From: PALSA-1296 sp038210275
GTDB lineage: Bacteria > Bacteroidota > Ignavibacteria > Palsa-1295
Reading direction: 5' to 3'
Length of the DNA: 64,000 nt
Assembly: GCA_038210275.1 (NCBI GenBank)
Contig: JBBQWV010000017.1
Coordinates: 22,545 to 86,544, forward strand
The notes beneath the pieces are model-generated. The model was not told the DNA's origin, ran no database searches, and saw only the letters and a list, made by a program, of their open reading frames with translations. Position numbers and translations under genes: made by a program. How positions within the stretch are numbered: the stretch's first letter is position 1; the number at the start of each line of letters is the position of its first letter. This document shows positions 1 to 7,590 of this stretch, one piece after another.

Positions 1-12
1 AAAGGTATATTT

Positions 13-3000
13 ATGAAACCTGCTACCATTTTTTCCAACGGAGTTATCACGCTTCTATTCTCATTGCTTTTGTTTGCATCGCCATCGCAAGCAGCTTTGA
101 AAACGTCATACATCATTAATTTTGGCGGGACGCTGGGGCATAATTACTCTCCGAATATTCTGAGCGTTGAAGTCGGCGACACCATAATCTGGAAAGGTGA
201 TTTTAGTGCTGACAATTTGGTTGTTACTTCATTGCCCGCAGACGCTACACCAATCGGTCCCGTGACATCTGGTGCGTCGTTTACCTATATTATCCAAGCC
301 CCGGGTACGTATAATTTTGAGAATCCTATCTGGGCATCACTTGGGATGAAAGGATCGATATCAGCAGAATTCAAGCCGCATGGTAGTCTCACAAATGCCG
401 GACGCGAATTCTATCTCGGTTTACTTTACCCTACGTATAATTATATCGCACCGAGCTCTCTGTTCCGGCAATATTCCGTCTATGCATTGATCACAACATA
501 TTACGATAATGTAATTTATATAAGCTATTACGATGCAAACGGTACGGAATTGACTCCCAAAAAATATACGATGAAATCACGGAGTGGATTGCAGGTCGTT
601 CTTGATGCTCAGGGAATGCGTCTGGATTCGAATGTTGAAACACCGGCATACAAAGCCTGTCACATTATATCTAAATATCCGATCGCTGTGCAATATCTCA
701 GCCGAGGTGCAAATGCAGGGGGGGCCTATTTAGCATTGCCGTCACTTGCAGTTGGAAAAAAATATGTTGTTGGAAGTTACAACGATGATGCCACAGGCGG
801 CGCATTACCTAAAGGGAATGGAATACCTATTCCCGAATTAGCCGGAGGAACATTCATGGTCATCGCTACTGAGGATGTAACGGGAGTCAATATTACCCCT
901 GCGACGGCAACATCAACAGGGAAGTCGGGACCTTTTGGTGTTACCTTAAGCAAAGGTCAATGTTATCTCGTTCGTTCGGACGGCAAAAGTACGGATCATG
1001 ATCTAACGGGTACAATTATCGAATCTTCAAAACCAATAATAGTTATTTCAGGTCATGAAGACGCTTTTCTTGGCGACGGCGCTAACACAACATCAGAGCA
1101 GCGCAACTATTTGATCCAACAAATGGTACCGTATGAATTTTGGGATACCACCGGTTATATAGGTATTCCTTTTACCAGTAGCGGCGCACCTTCCTCAAAC
1201 ACCGGCGGTATAGGCGATGCTTACAGAGTGATGACCCATGATCCGGGGGCAGCAATAGTACAAGCAGATGTCGGCGGCATTGCAGGTGGATATATTATGT
1301 CAGCTTCTCCGCTAAAGTATTCAGAGAAAACAGAGATCACTTCACCTGTTGATATTTATTCAACAAACGGACATAAGATCAGTGTCATGCAATATGATGA
1401 ACGGAGTCAGGGGACTAAAGCTCCGTATCCTTCACCGAGTATGATGGCGCTTGTTCCGCATTCGAGATGGAGAACAGCTTATAATTTTACGGAATTTGAT
1501 CCTGCCGGAATAAGTGGCGTAAATTCCAACCAATACATCAATGTTATTGCCGACAGTTTAAATACCATAAAGGTTTCAGTGGATGGTGCCCCTGACGTAC
1601 CTATCTCTAACCTCGGTTCGAGTTTAGGTTCATATTTTGGGATAACGAATCGTTATACGCAAAGCCCTATTACCGGCGGACGCTACGAAGTAGGTTCGCA
1701 TTCGTTTTATCTGCATTCGGAATATCCCTTCATTTTATATTCCTATGGCATGAGTCAACTGAGTTATGGTTTTGGCATGTTCGGTAATTATCAATACAAT
1801 TATGAATATGCAACACCTGTCGGAATGCAATTGAATACGGGTGTACCACCTTCATTTAAAATTACGATAGATGAACATTCCGATTGTTCAGGTTGGCATA
1901 TTTGTGTCGTTGATACCGGCTTGAATAATCCGGGTATTAAGGCTGTTATGCTTGTAGATGATACAGAAGCAGTATATTTCAAAAGACCGGGAGTGAAATT
2001 CAAAAATGTTTCCTTTGATTCATCGTCAGCTGATTTTAACAGAGGAGAGCTTCATACCAATCTCGAGTCGAATAAGTCTTATTGTTTTGATGTACGCATA
2101 GATAATCGTCTTGCCGAAGCGAAGGCACCATTGGGTCTGATCGATAATAACGGCAATGGACTCCTGCTCCAACTTCATAGGGATGCGCCAAAGGTACAAC
2201 TCTCGACAAATCCACCAACGGCGAAGCCCGATAGTATTTTCTTTCCTTCTGGAATTGTTGGAGCACAGATATGCACAACATTTGTCGTGAAAAATACTGC
2301 ACCTACAGGAGGCACGTCGCTGACATTTAACTCAGCGAAACTCACTAATTCCGATGCAGCATATGTCATTCAATCTGTTACGCCATCGCTTCCGGCAACC
2401 ATACCGGCACAGGGAACGCTGACTATTAATTTATGCTATACGTCGAAAGATCTGCTTCGTCATCAGGATACGCTTATTATTAGTAACGATTGTTTTACTG
2501 TTCCAATCTCTCTTGATGGACATAGCTCAACAGGGTTGATCACCGCAGATAATATTGCGTTTGGAAGTATTGATAGCGGAAAAGAAATTTGCAAAACACT
2601 TCTCGTAAAAAATACCGGCTCGGCGGCTTTCACGTTGAAATCTGCAACAATGTCGGATATGACGAATTTTGCGATTGATGCTGCTTTCCTTGCAACATTG
2701 CCAGTTTCTATTGCGAAAGGTGGACAGGTTTCAGTGAAGATATGTTACCATCCGCAGAAGGCTGGCGACGATACTACAGCGATCATCTGGGGTACAGATA
2801 TTGATGCTGCCTTTATTAGTACCACAAAGAGCTACTCAGGACTTTCAGGTACAGGACTTGATACGGTAAAACAAAATACCGGTGCTGTTGCCAGCGCTGA
2901 TCCGCTTTTGAATACACTTACTGTTCGCCCAAATCCGGCTTCAGGAAATTCTGCAGTAGTGTCATTCTCGTTGCCGGAGAAATCAAAGGCAAATTTAGTT

Positions 3001-3159
3001 GTCTATGATGTCCTTGGCAGAGAGATGCTCAATATGAATTTTCGCAATGGCACGGGAGATATCGAATTACCTCTGACATATTTGAAGCAGGGAGTGTATT
3101 ATCTACGCTTGATTTCCGACGACATTGTTCTGACGCAAAAGTTGGAAGTCGTGCGGTAA
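13..3159 (+). CDS. T9SS-secreted protein with cupredoxin-like and IgGFc-binding-like domains
   Basis: A large secreted, probably surface protein of 1048 residues. Residues 1-27 form a signal peptide ending SQA. Residues about 30-118 look like a cupredoxin fold, but the copper ligands are missing: the usual Y-H-C-x-x-H segment reads FENPIW, and only the Met of MKG remains. Residues about 125-560 resemble the IgGFc-binding N-terminal domain (GREFYLGLLYP, YLALPSLAVGKKYVV, VPYEFWDTTGYIGIPF). Two immunoglobulin-like anchor (ASH type) repeats follow at about 745-950. The last 80 residues are a T9SS type-A sorting domain (VRPNPASG, YDVLGREM, GVYYLRL). A paralogue starts at 61997. Adhesion or binding at the cell surface is an inference; no ligand is known. 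The start is the first ATG and precedes the signal peptide directly. Confidence 0.85.
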   Translation: MKPATIFSNGVITLLFSLLLFASPSQAALKTSYIINFGGTLGHNYSPNILSVEVGDTIIWKGDFSADNLVVTSLPADATPIGPVTSGASFTYIIQAPGTYNFENPIWASLGMKGSISAEFKPHGSLTNAGREFYLGLLYPTYNYIAPSSLFRQYSVYALITTYYDNVIYISYYDANGTELTPKKYTMKSRSGLQVVLDAQGMRLDSNVETPAYKACHIISKYPIAVQYLSRGANAGGAYLALPSLAVGKKYVVGSYNDDATGGALPKGNGIPIPELAGGTFMVIATEDVTGVNITPATATSTGKSGPFGVTLSKGQCYLVRSDGKSTDHDLTGTIIESSKPIIVISGHEDAFLGDGANTTSEQRNYLIQQMVPYEFWDTTGYIGIPFTSSGAPSSNTGGIGDAYRVMTHDPGAAIVQADVGGIAGGYIMSASPLKYSEKTEITSPVDIYSTNGHKISVMQYDERSQGTKAPYPSPSMMALVPHSRWRTAYNFTEFDPAGISGVNSNQYINVIADSLNTIKVSVDGAPDVPISNLGSSLGSYFGITNRYTQSPITGGRYEVGSHSFYLHSEYPFILYSYGMSQLSYGFGMFGNYQYNYEYATPVGMQLNTGVPPSFKITIDEHSDCSGWHICVVDTGLNNPGIKAVMLVDDTEAVYFKRPGVKFKNVSFDSSSADFNRGELHTNLESNKSYCFDVRIDNRLAEAKAPLGLIDNNGNGLLLQLHRDAPKVQLSTNPPTAKPDSIFFPSGIVGAQICTTFVVKNTAPTGGTSLTFNSAKLTNSDAAYVIQSVTPSLPATIPAQGTLTINLCYTSKDLLRHQDTLIISNDCFTVPISLDGHSSTGLITADNIAFGSIDSGKEICKTLLVKNTGSAAFTLKSATMSDMTNFAIDAAFLATLPVSIAKGGQVSVKICYHPQKAGDDTTAIIWGTDIDAAFISTTKSYSGLSGTGLDTVKQNTGAVASADPLLNTLTVRPNPASGNSAVVSFSLPEKSKANLVVYDVLGREMLNMNFRNGTGDIELPLTYLKQGVYYLRLISDDIVLTQKLEVVR

Positions 3160-3182
3160 GAGTTCGTTCTATTTATTTGAAA

Positions 3183-3209
3183 GGGCGGCTTTTTTAGCCG
3201 CCCTTTTTT
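3183..3209 (+). terminator. Rho-independent terminator
   Basis: An 8-bp perfect stem (GGGCGGCT / AGCCGCCC) with a T-rich loop and a run of six T. It lies 24 nt after the stop of the IgGFc-like gene and ends that transcript. The preceding A residues give it weak bidirectional character toward the opposing gene. Confidence 0.9.
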
Positions 3210-3246
3210 ATATTAAAGTTTATTAATTTACTAAAGTGTTTTAAAC

Positions 3247-3669
3247 TTACTTATTCTCAACTCCATATCGTATTGCCGCTTCAAGTATATCAATATTTAT
3301 ATCCTTTAGATTTTTGAACTTGATACAATACCCGGTTACACTCGCTTTGCCGAGTTTCTCTCCAAACGTTTTGGCTAAGTATTTCTTATCTTCAATGCCC
3401 ATGATATAGACGGAGATCCCGGTTGTGTTTGCGCTCAGACCAATTTGATAAAACTCTCTGGTTTTTCCGTTAGCATATTTTATGATCTGTGACCCATATC
3501 CTATATTAGGATTAGAGACAACTTTATTTTCACTGTTCTTCCCGTCCAAGAACCATAATTTACATGACGGCATGATTAGTTGAATGATGCCGTGCAATGC
3601 TTGCATATCGCTACGTTTTGGCTCCGATTGGCTAGTAATATACACTGCGATTTGTTCTTGTATGTTCAT
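3247..3669 (-). CDS. DUF1801 (YdhG-like) protein
   Basis: A cytoplasmic protein of 140 residues with the DUF1801 pattern: an N-terminal helix (YITSQSEPKRSDMQALHGII), a central beta sheet with GYGSQIIKYANGKTREFYQIGL, and a C-terminal IKFKNLKDINIDILEAAIRYG helix. The B. subtilis member YdhG has been described as a frataxin-like iron-binding protein, but most members are uncharacterised, so the role here is unknown. It is the last gene of a minus-strand run of small unrelated proteins. Other DUF1801 domains lie at 4917-5495 and 43214-43555. The start is the ATG at 3669; no strong Shine-Dalgarno site is visible. Confidence 0.75.
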   Translation of the reverse strand: MNIQEQIAVYITSQSEPKRSDMQALHGIIQLIMPSCKLWFLDGKNSENKVVSNPNIGYGSQIIKYANGKTREFYQIGLSANTTGISVYIMGIEDKKYLAKTFGEKLGKASVTGYCIKFKNLKDINIDILEAAIRYGVENK

Positions 3670-3702
3670 ATAAAATAATGCTTAATACTGTTAGCGGAGG
3701 TC

Positions 3703-4188
3703 TTATTTATCTTTATTTGTGTAATATTCAAAATCAAAATAATGTCGCTTGTCACGTTCCCAAGCTTCACCTACTAGTCCTTTTTCACATTTGTCCACCG
3801 GAATTGCTTTACTACCATTTAAGTCTTGTATAGAGCCAAAATAAATTGAAAATGTTTTATGATCAAATTGTATTGCCATCCAATAAGCAGAAGCATTGTA
3901 TTTTCTCTCAGCAGCAGATGATTTTTCATAAACATCTTGTCCAAGATTGTATCTAGTATTTAGTGTGCCGTTCTTCTGATATTTATTTCTAGCTTTTACG
4001 CTTATTATATATTTTAGCCCATTCTTTTCGCATTCAATATCAGCAAAGGTTTCGTTCATAGAATCATCATTCAAATTTCTAATTCTATCGAATTTTTTGT
4101 CAACCAATGCTTTTAAGGCAAAGAGTTCTCCCAATTCTCCGAGAGACTTTTTCCTTGCTGCTTCTTTTCTATTATCTGAGTCCATCAT
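3703..4188 (-). CDS. Uncharacterised protein with restriction-endonuclease-like core
   Basis: A protein of 161 residues that I cannot name. An N-terminal helix (LGELGELFALKAL, Glu21) is followed by FADIE (Asp50) and IISVKAR (Lys65). This is the order of the PD-(D/E)XK nuclease core, with Ser in place of the usual Glu in the ExK part, so catalytic competence is uncertain. The C-terminal half is rich in aromatic residues and unfamiliar. An upstream in-frame ATG at 4269 would add 27 residues of unlikely composition; the double ATG at 4188/4185 is preferred. It stands alone between small accessory genes. Base use is more AT-rich than in the neighbouring housekeeping genes, which fits a transferred gene. 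Confidence 0.5.
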   Translation of the reverse strand: MMDSDNRKEAARKKSLGELGELFALKALVDKKFDRIRNLNDDSMNETFADIECEKNGLKYIISVKARNKYQKNGTLNTRYNLGQDVYEKSSAAERKYNASAYWMAIQFDHKTFSIYFGSIQDLNGSKAIPVDKCEKGLVGEAWERDKRHYFDFEYYTNKDK

Positions 4189-4294
4189 AATTAAATTATA
4201 TACTTGCCTGTCTGTTGCCACAAAACTTGATATGAAGAACAAAGTTTTATTTAACCACTGAGCCACCAATTTCTTTTTGGTGCTGTTAGCTGCG

Positions 4295-4867
4295 TTATTG
4301 TCTATCCAATAAGTAATTTAGTTCAGTTACTCCGCAAGTAAATTGCTTGGTAGCCAATAGTTTTAGTTTTATTTTGTCTTTGATGCCTGTAAACAATGGA
4401 ATGCCTCGTCCAAGAATAATTGGATTAACAAATAACCAGTAGCCGTCAATTAAGTTCAGTTGCATAAGTGAATGTGTTGCTCTCGGGCTGCCAAAAAGTA
4501 ATATCTCGCTACCGGGCTGTTGTTTTATTTCATTTATTCTGTCCGAAAGATTGTCGCTGATAATTGTTGTGTTAGTCAAATCCGCGTCTTTCATTGTTTT
4601 GGATAAAACAATTTTGTGAGCTTTGGCATACCATTTTGAATGATCAATGTCGTGCTTGCTCGCATTCGGCTCGTCTCCTGCAGTGGGCCAGTAATTTTCC
4701 ATCATCTCATAGGTTACTCGTCCATATAATGCAGTGTCGGTTTCGCTTATCCGCTTACCGACATGATCAAAAATTTCTTCATCAACTTTGATCCAGTCCA
4801 TTTCTCCATTCGGTCCTGCCACAAAACCGTCAAGCGATATGTGCATAAATGAAATTATTTTTTTCAT
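4295..4867 (-). CDS. Dihydrofolate reductase family (RibD C-terminal-like) protein
   Basis: A 190-residue protein of the RibD C-terminal/dihydrofolate reductase superfamily (YyaP-like). Visible marks are the start ISFMHISLDGFVAGPNGEMDW, the segment DTALYGRVTYEMMENYWP, the nucleotide-binding GSEILLFGSPRATHSLMQLNLID, and NPIILGRGIPLF. Family members bind NADPH, but the substrate of this solo type is not known. It is neither the folate-cycle DHFR nor a full RibD, since the deaminase half is absent. It belongs to the minus-strand accessory run, 49 nt downstream of the YdeI-type gene. The ATG at 4867 gives the usual family N-terminus. Confidence 0.82.
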   Translation of the reverse strand: MKKIISFMHISLDGFVAGPNGEMDWIKVDEEIFDHVGKRISETDTALYGRVTYEMMENYWPTAGDEPNASKHDIDHSKWYAKAHKIVLSKTMKDADLTNTTIISDNLSDRINEIKQQPGSEILLFGSPRATHSLMQLNLIDGYWLFVNPIILGRGIPLFTGIKDKIKLKLLATKQFTCGVTELNYLLDRQ

Positions 4868-4916
4868 ATAGTTCTATTTTTTATTGCTGTCTATGTATGT
4901 TGTTTTGGCTGCGTTA

Positions 4917-5495
4917 CTAATCCTCCAACCCTTTCCCTTGCATGATCTGTTCCGTAGCTTTCTCGACTCGTGCTGCGCGGGTTTTGGATTGTTTGGCGGA
5001 TGAGAAATGGAGGAGGTAGCCGCGTTGGCGTCCGGGCGTGAGAGCGTAAAACGCTTTCTTCAATTTGGGGTTCTCATCCAATGCAGTTTGGAATTCTTCA
5101 GCGATGGCGAATTCTGTCACCGCTTTCATCGGCACTTTCAATCCTGCTTTTTCCACTTTGATGGCTTCATTGATATACGCTTTCAAGATGGATTCCAACT
5201 CAATGATTTCATGAATATTTGTGAAGCGGATCTGGCGCGCTGCTTGCACATTCTTCGTTTGTTGGATCAGAATGCTTTTGGCATCTTTTAACAAAGCACC
5301 TTTGAAAAATAAGATGGCGCAGTAATCCTTAAACACATGGATTAAAACGATGTTGTTTTCACCCAACGTGTAGCAAGGACAGCCCCATTTTAATTCTTCG
5401 TTCAAGCCGCAGTCAAGAACGATCGTTCTCAACTTAGCGATTTCTTTCTGCCACTTTCCTGTTTTATTAAAATACCAATCAACTTTAGGATTCAT
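4917..5495 (-). CDS. DUF1801 + YdeI/OmpD-associated two-domain protein
   Basis: A 192-residue protein joining two domains. The N-terminal half is DUF1801-like (LRTIVLDCGLNEELKWGCPCYT, AILFFKGALLKD). The C-terminal half carries the YdeI/OmpD-associated signature LTPGRQRGYLLHFSSAKQS followed by TRAARVEK. The family is linked by name to antimicrobial peptide tolerance in enterobacteria, but its mechanism is unknown. A separate YdeI-type gene with a DUF1905 N-terminus occurs at 45172-45660, so both accessory islands hold this family. Full length for the family; start ATG at 5495. Confidence 0.83.
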   Translation of the reverse strand: MNPKVDWYFNKTGKWQKEIAKLRTIVLDCGLNEELKWGCPCYTLGENNIVLIHVFKDYCAILFFKGALLKDAKSILIQQTKNVQAARQIRFTNIHEIIELESILKAYINEAIKVEKAGLKVPMKAVTEFAIAEEFQTALDENPKLKKAFYALTPGRQRGYLLHFSSAKQSKTRAARVEKATEQIMQGKGLED

Positions 5496-5535
5496 TTGTC
5501 AAAATGTGGTGGGTTAATTTGTTGCTCAGCTAAAA

Positions 5536-6063
5536 TTATTTGGTCGTCTTGACGCCCATCTGCACACCGAGTTTTTCATATTCAACGTCGTTAGGCTCCC
5601 ATAATTCAACTTTGTTTCCTTCGACATCAATGACATGAACAAACTTTCCGTAATCGACTGTTTCAATTTTATCAACAACAACGACTTTATCTTTTTTTAG
5701 TTCTTCAACAAGTGCTTCCAAATTATCAACTCTATAGTTGATCATAAAATCTTTTGTTGAAGGTTCAAAGTATTTTGTCGTTTCGGCAAACGGACTCCAT
5801 TGAGTATATCCCTTCTTTGTTGAATCGGATGCTTGTCTCCACTCAAATACAGACCCGTATTGGTTTGTGTTCAATCCGAGGTGTGTACTATACCATTCTC
5901 TCATTTTCTTTGGATCTTTGCATTTAAAAAAAATCCCTCCAATGCTTGTTGCTTTTTTTATTGGTGCATCGCTATTGGATTTGTTCATTACTAGATTGTT
6001 AAAAGCGAATCCAAGTCCGAATGATACTGCAAGCGCGAATGAAATGAGTATTGTTTTTTTCAT
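5536..6063 (-). CDS. Exported or membrane-anchored VOC (glyoxalase-like) protein
   Basis: A 175-residue vicinal oxygen chelate protein preceded by a hydrophobic N-terminus (KKTILISFALAVSFGLGFAF), which should export it or anchor it in the membrane. The VOC core begins at SIGGIFFKCKDPKKMREWY. It continues with GLNTNQYGSVFEW, DFMINYRVDNLEALVEELKK, and ends with the typical metal-ligand strand GNKVELWEP. Enzymes of this fold include glyoxalase, dioxygenases and antibiotic-binding proteins; the substrate here cannot be told. A periplasmic VOC protein is less common than the cytoplasmic form. A gap of 205 nt separates it from the DoxX gene upstream. Confidence 0.8.
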   Translation of the reverse strand: MKKTILISFALAVSFGLGFAFNNLVMNKSNSDAPIKKATSIGGIFFKCKDPKKMREWYSTHLGLNTNQYGSVFEWRQASDSTKKGYTQWSPFAETTKYFEPSTKDFMINYRVDNLEALVEELKKDKVVVVDKIETVDYGKFVHVIDVEGNKVELWEPNDVEYEKLGVQMGVKTTK

Positions 6064-6268
6064 AATGTTAGCTTTTCATTTATATTCTTAACGAACCTTG
6101 AAAACCATTAACAGCATAGTTAAGATTCTGCTGCGAATTCGTATTAACCGTCGCCGACCTTTGTCAAGTATACTTGAAATAGTTTTTAGTTACGATTTGA
6201 GTTGTAAATCACTCTAGCGAGAATAAGTCTATATCTCTTTCGCAGATACTTGCGAAAGTGGTGAATGA

Positions 6269-6661
6269 TTATTGATTTTCTACCATTATCTTTCTACCCG
6301 CTGGCCTGAAATACCACGATAACAGTGTCAGGAAAAGAAGGAGCAATGCAGGAAGCATTGCACTTACGGAATCACCCGATGCTATATGCGAATATATTGC
6401 TCCTGTCGTTAGAAAGAACATACCTGCATACGCCCATTCTTTTAGTAAAGGAAATTTAGGGATAAGCATTGTTATAGCTCCCAACATTTTCCAAATGCCG
6501 AGTAGTGTCAGAAGATAGAGAGGATAGCCCAAATGTGTGATCATCTCTGCTCCACCTTGTCCCTCTTTCCCTTTGAGTAACTGGACTACTCCGGTAGATA
6601 CCATTCCTAATGCAAGCCAGATCGTAGCAACCCAATAGATGATTTTATTTCTCTTTGGCAT
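6269..6661 (-). CDS. DoxX-like membrane protein
   Basis: A 130-residue protein with four hydrophobic segments (about 8-28, 45-65, 75-95, 100-118), the size and spacing of the DoxX-like family. GYPLYLLTLLGIWKMLGAI and KEWAYAGMFF are typical of that family. Its biochemical role is unknown; it sits in the inner membrane. It is the third gene of an arsR-AHSA1-doxX operon, 4 nt after the AHSA1 stop. The second island also carries an ArsR, AHSA1 genes and a DoxX gene (48215-48631). Confidence 0.82.
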   Translation of the reverse strand: MPKRNKIIYWVATIWLALGMVSTGVVQLLKGKEGQGGAEMITHLGYPLYLLTLLGIWKMLGAITMLIPKFPLLKEWAYAGMFFLTTGAIYSHIASGDSVSAMLPALLLLFLTLLSWYFRPAGRKIMVENQ

Positions 6662-6665
6662 GATG

Positions 6666-7133
6666 TTATTTTAATTTACTTACAATGTCTTGTAATCGGT
6701 TGTGTGCCATGTTTATGCCTCCGGCAAAGGGTAACCTCAGCACTTGATCTCTGAGTGCAGCCGATTCATAGATTACGTGCATTTTGAGTTTACTGGTGTC
6801 ATCAGTGAGTTTTTCAAACTCATAGATCTCAAGCTGGACTCCGAAAGGAGTATTCTCCATTTCAAATGTTCGCGTGATCTTCCGGTTCGGGTTAAATTCA
6901 TGGATCACTCCATTTGACCGAAATACCACATTTCCATTCGCATCGGTTGTTTCAAATTGATAACTGCCGTGCCTTTTACTTTCAAGTTTCAGCACTTTCG
7001 TCCCCATCCATTGCTCAACAATCTCAGGCTCTTCATACGCTTTAAAAAGTAATTCCAACGGCAGATCAAATTCCCTTGTGATGACTAATTCCTGTTTGCC
7101 GTCTTCGGCATTGATATTTGTTTTTTGCTTCAT
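6666..7133 (-). CDS. SRPBCC/AHSA1-type protein
   Basis: A 155-residue START-like protein of the AHSA1 (Hsp90 ATPase activator homologue) family. Typical elements are ITREFDLPLELLFKAYEEPE, VEQWMGTK, GSYQFETTDANGNVVFRSNG, IHEFNPNRKITRTFEM and the C-terminal helix INMAHNRLQDIVSKLK. Members form a helix-grip fold with a hydrophobic pocket; the bound ligand is unknown. It overlaps its operon partners closely, with 1 nt after the arsR stop and 4 nt before doxX. This is the usual genomic partnership of this family with a metal-site-free ArsR repressor. Four more SRPBCC genes occur in the window. Confidence 0.87.
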   Translation of the reverse strand: MKQKTNINAEDGKQELVITREFDLPLELLFKAYEEPEIVEQWMGTKVLKLESKRHGSYQFETTDANGNVVFRSNGVIHEFNPNRKITRTFEMENTPFGVQLEIYEFEKLTDDTSKLKMHVIYESAALRDQVLRLPFAGGINMAHNRLQDIVSKLK

Positions 7134-7134
7134 A

Positions 7135-7473
7135 TTATTTTATTTTTTTGTCCGCTGCGGCGGAATATTCTTTCATTACGGATTCCAATTTATTAAACCT
7201 GCCATCCCACATTTTGCGGAACGGCTCTAGAAACTCGGCGACTTCTTTCATTTTTTTGGGATTTAAGCGGTAGAATACTTCTCTGCCTTCTTGCTCATGC
7301 TTCACGAGTTCACATTCTGTGAGTATTCGAAGATGTTTTGAAACAGTAGGTCGTGCAGTGTCAAAGTTTGCAGCGATGGCTCCAGCAGTCATGGATTGTG
7401 AAGCAACCAACAGAAGTATAGCCCTTCTTGTCGGGTCTGCTATGGCTTGAAAAACGTCGCGTCGTAAATTCAT
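7135..7473 (-). CDS. ArsR-family transcriptional repressor
   Basis: A 112-residue winged-helix regulator. The start VFQAIADPTRRAILLLV and the recognition helix TARPTVSKHLRILTECELV are diagnostic of the ArsR subgroup found with AHSA1 genes. No paired Cys metal sites (CxC) are present, so it is probably not a metal sensor. It heads the arsR-AHSA1-doxX operon. A 16-bp imperfect palindrome at 7477-7492 lies 3 nt before its start and is a likely autoregulatory operator. A close paralogue is at 41030-41368. Confidence 0.9.
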   Translation of the reverse strand: MNLRRDVFQAIADPTRRAILLLVASQSMTAGAIAANFDTARPTVSKHLRILTECELVKHEQEGREVFYRLNPKKMKEVAEFLEPFRKMWDGRFNKLESVMKEYSAAADKKIK

Positions 7474-7476
7474 CGT

Positions 7477-7492
7477 GTAGCCATATAACTAC
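7477..7492 (-). promoter_or_regulatory. Candidate ArsR operator
   Basis: GTAGCCATATAACTAC has 4-bp outer arms (GTAG/CTAC) and a near-palindromic centre. It ends 3 nt before the arsR start codon. Ten of 16 positions match the palindrome in front of the second arsR (41004-41019), which supports a shared operator type. Binding is inferred, not shown. Confidence 0.5.
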
Positions 7493-7561
7493 GCATATAT
7501 GTGTTACAGTTCCAAGAGAATTATCGGAACCTTGATTTTTTGGGATGTGTGAAGTCAGTGG

Positions 7562-7579
7562 GACGGACTTTAGTCCGTC
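7562..7579. repeat. Short palindromic hairpin
   Basis: A perfect 8-bp stem (GACGGACT / AGTCCGTC) with a 2-nt loop, between the arsR promoter and the end of the next gene. There is no T run on either side, so it is not a clear terminator. The core GGACTTTAGTCC recurs in the terminator at 61819 and resembles the GGCTTTAGCC part of the dispersed hairpin elements. Confidence 0.55.
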
Positions 7580-7590
7580 TATGTTTCAAC

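Noticed and set aside
3685..4920. attC-like motifs (GTTAGC, TAACGCAGC) at ends of minus-strand genes, suggesting an integron cassette array
   Set aside because: The sites do not match GTTRRRY/RYYYAAC, the spacers are too short for the folded attC form, and no integrase is seen.
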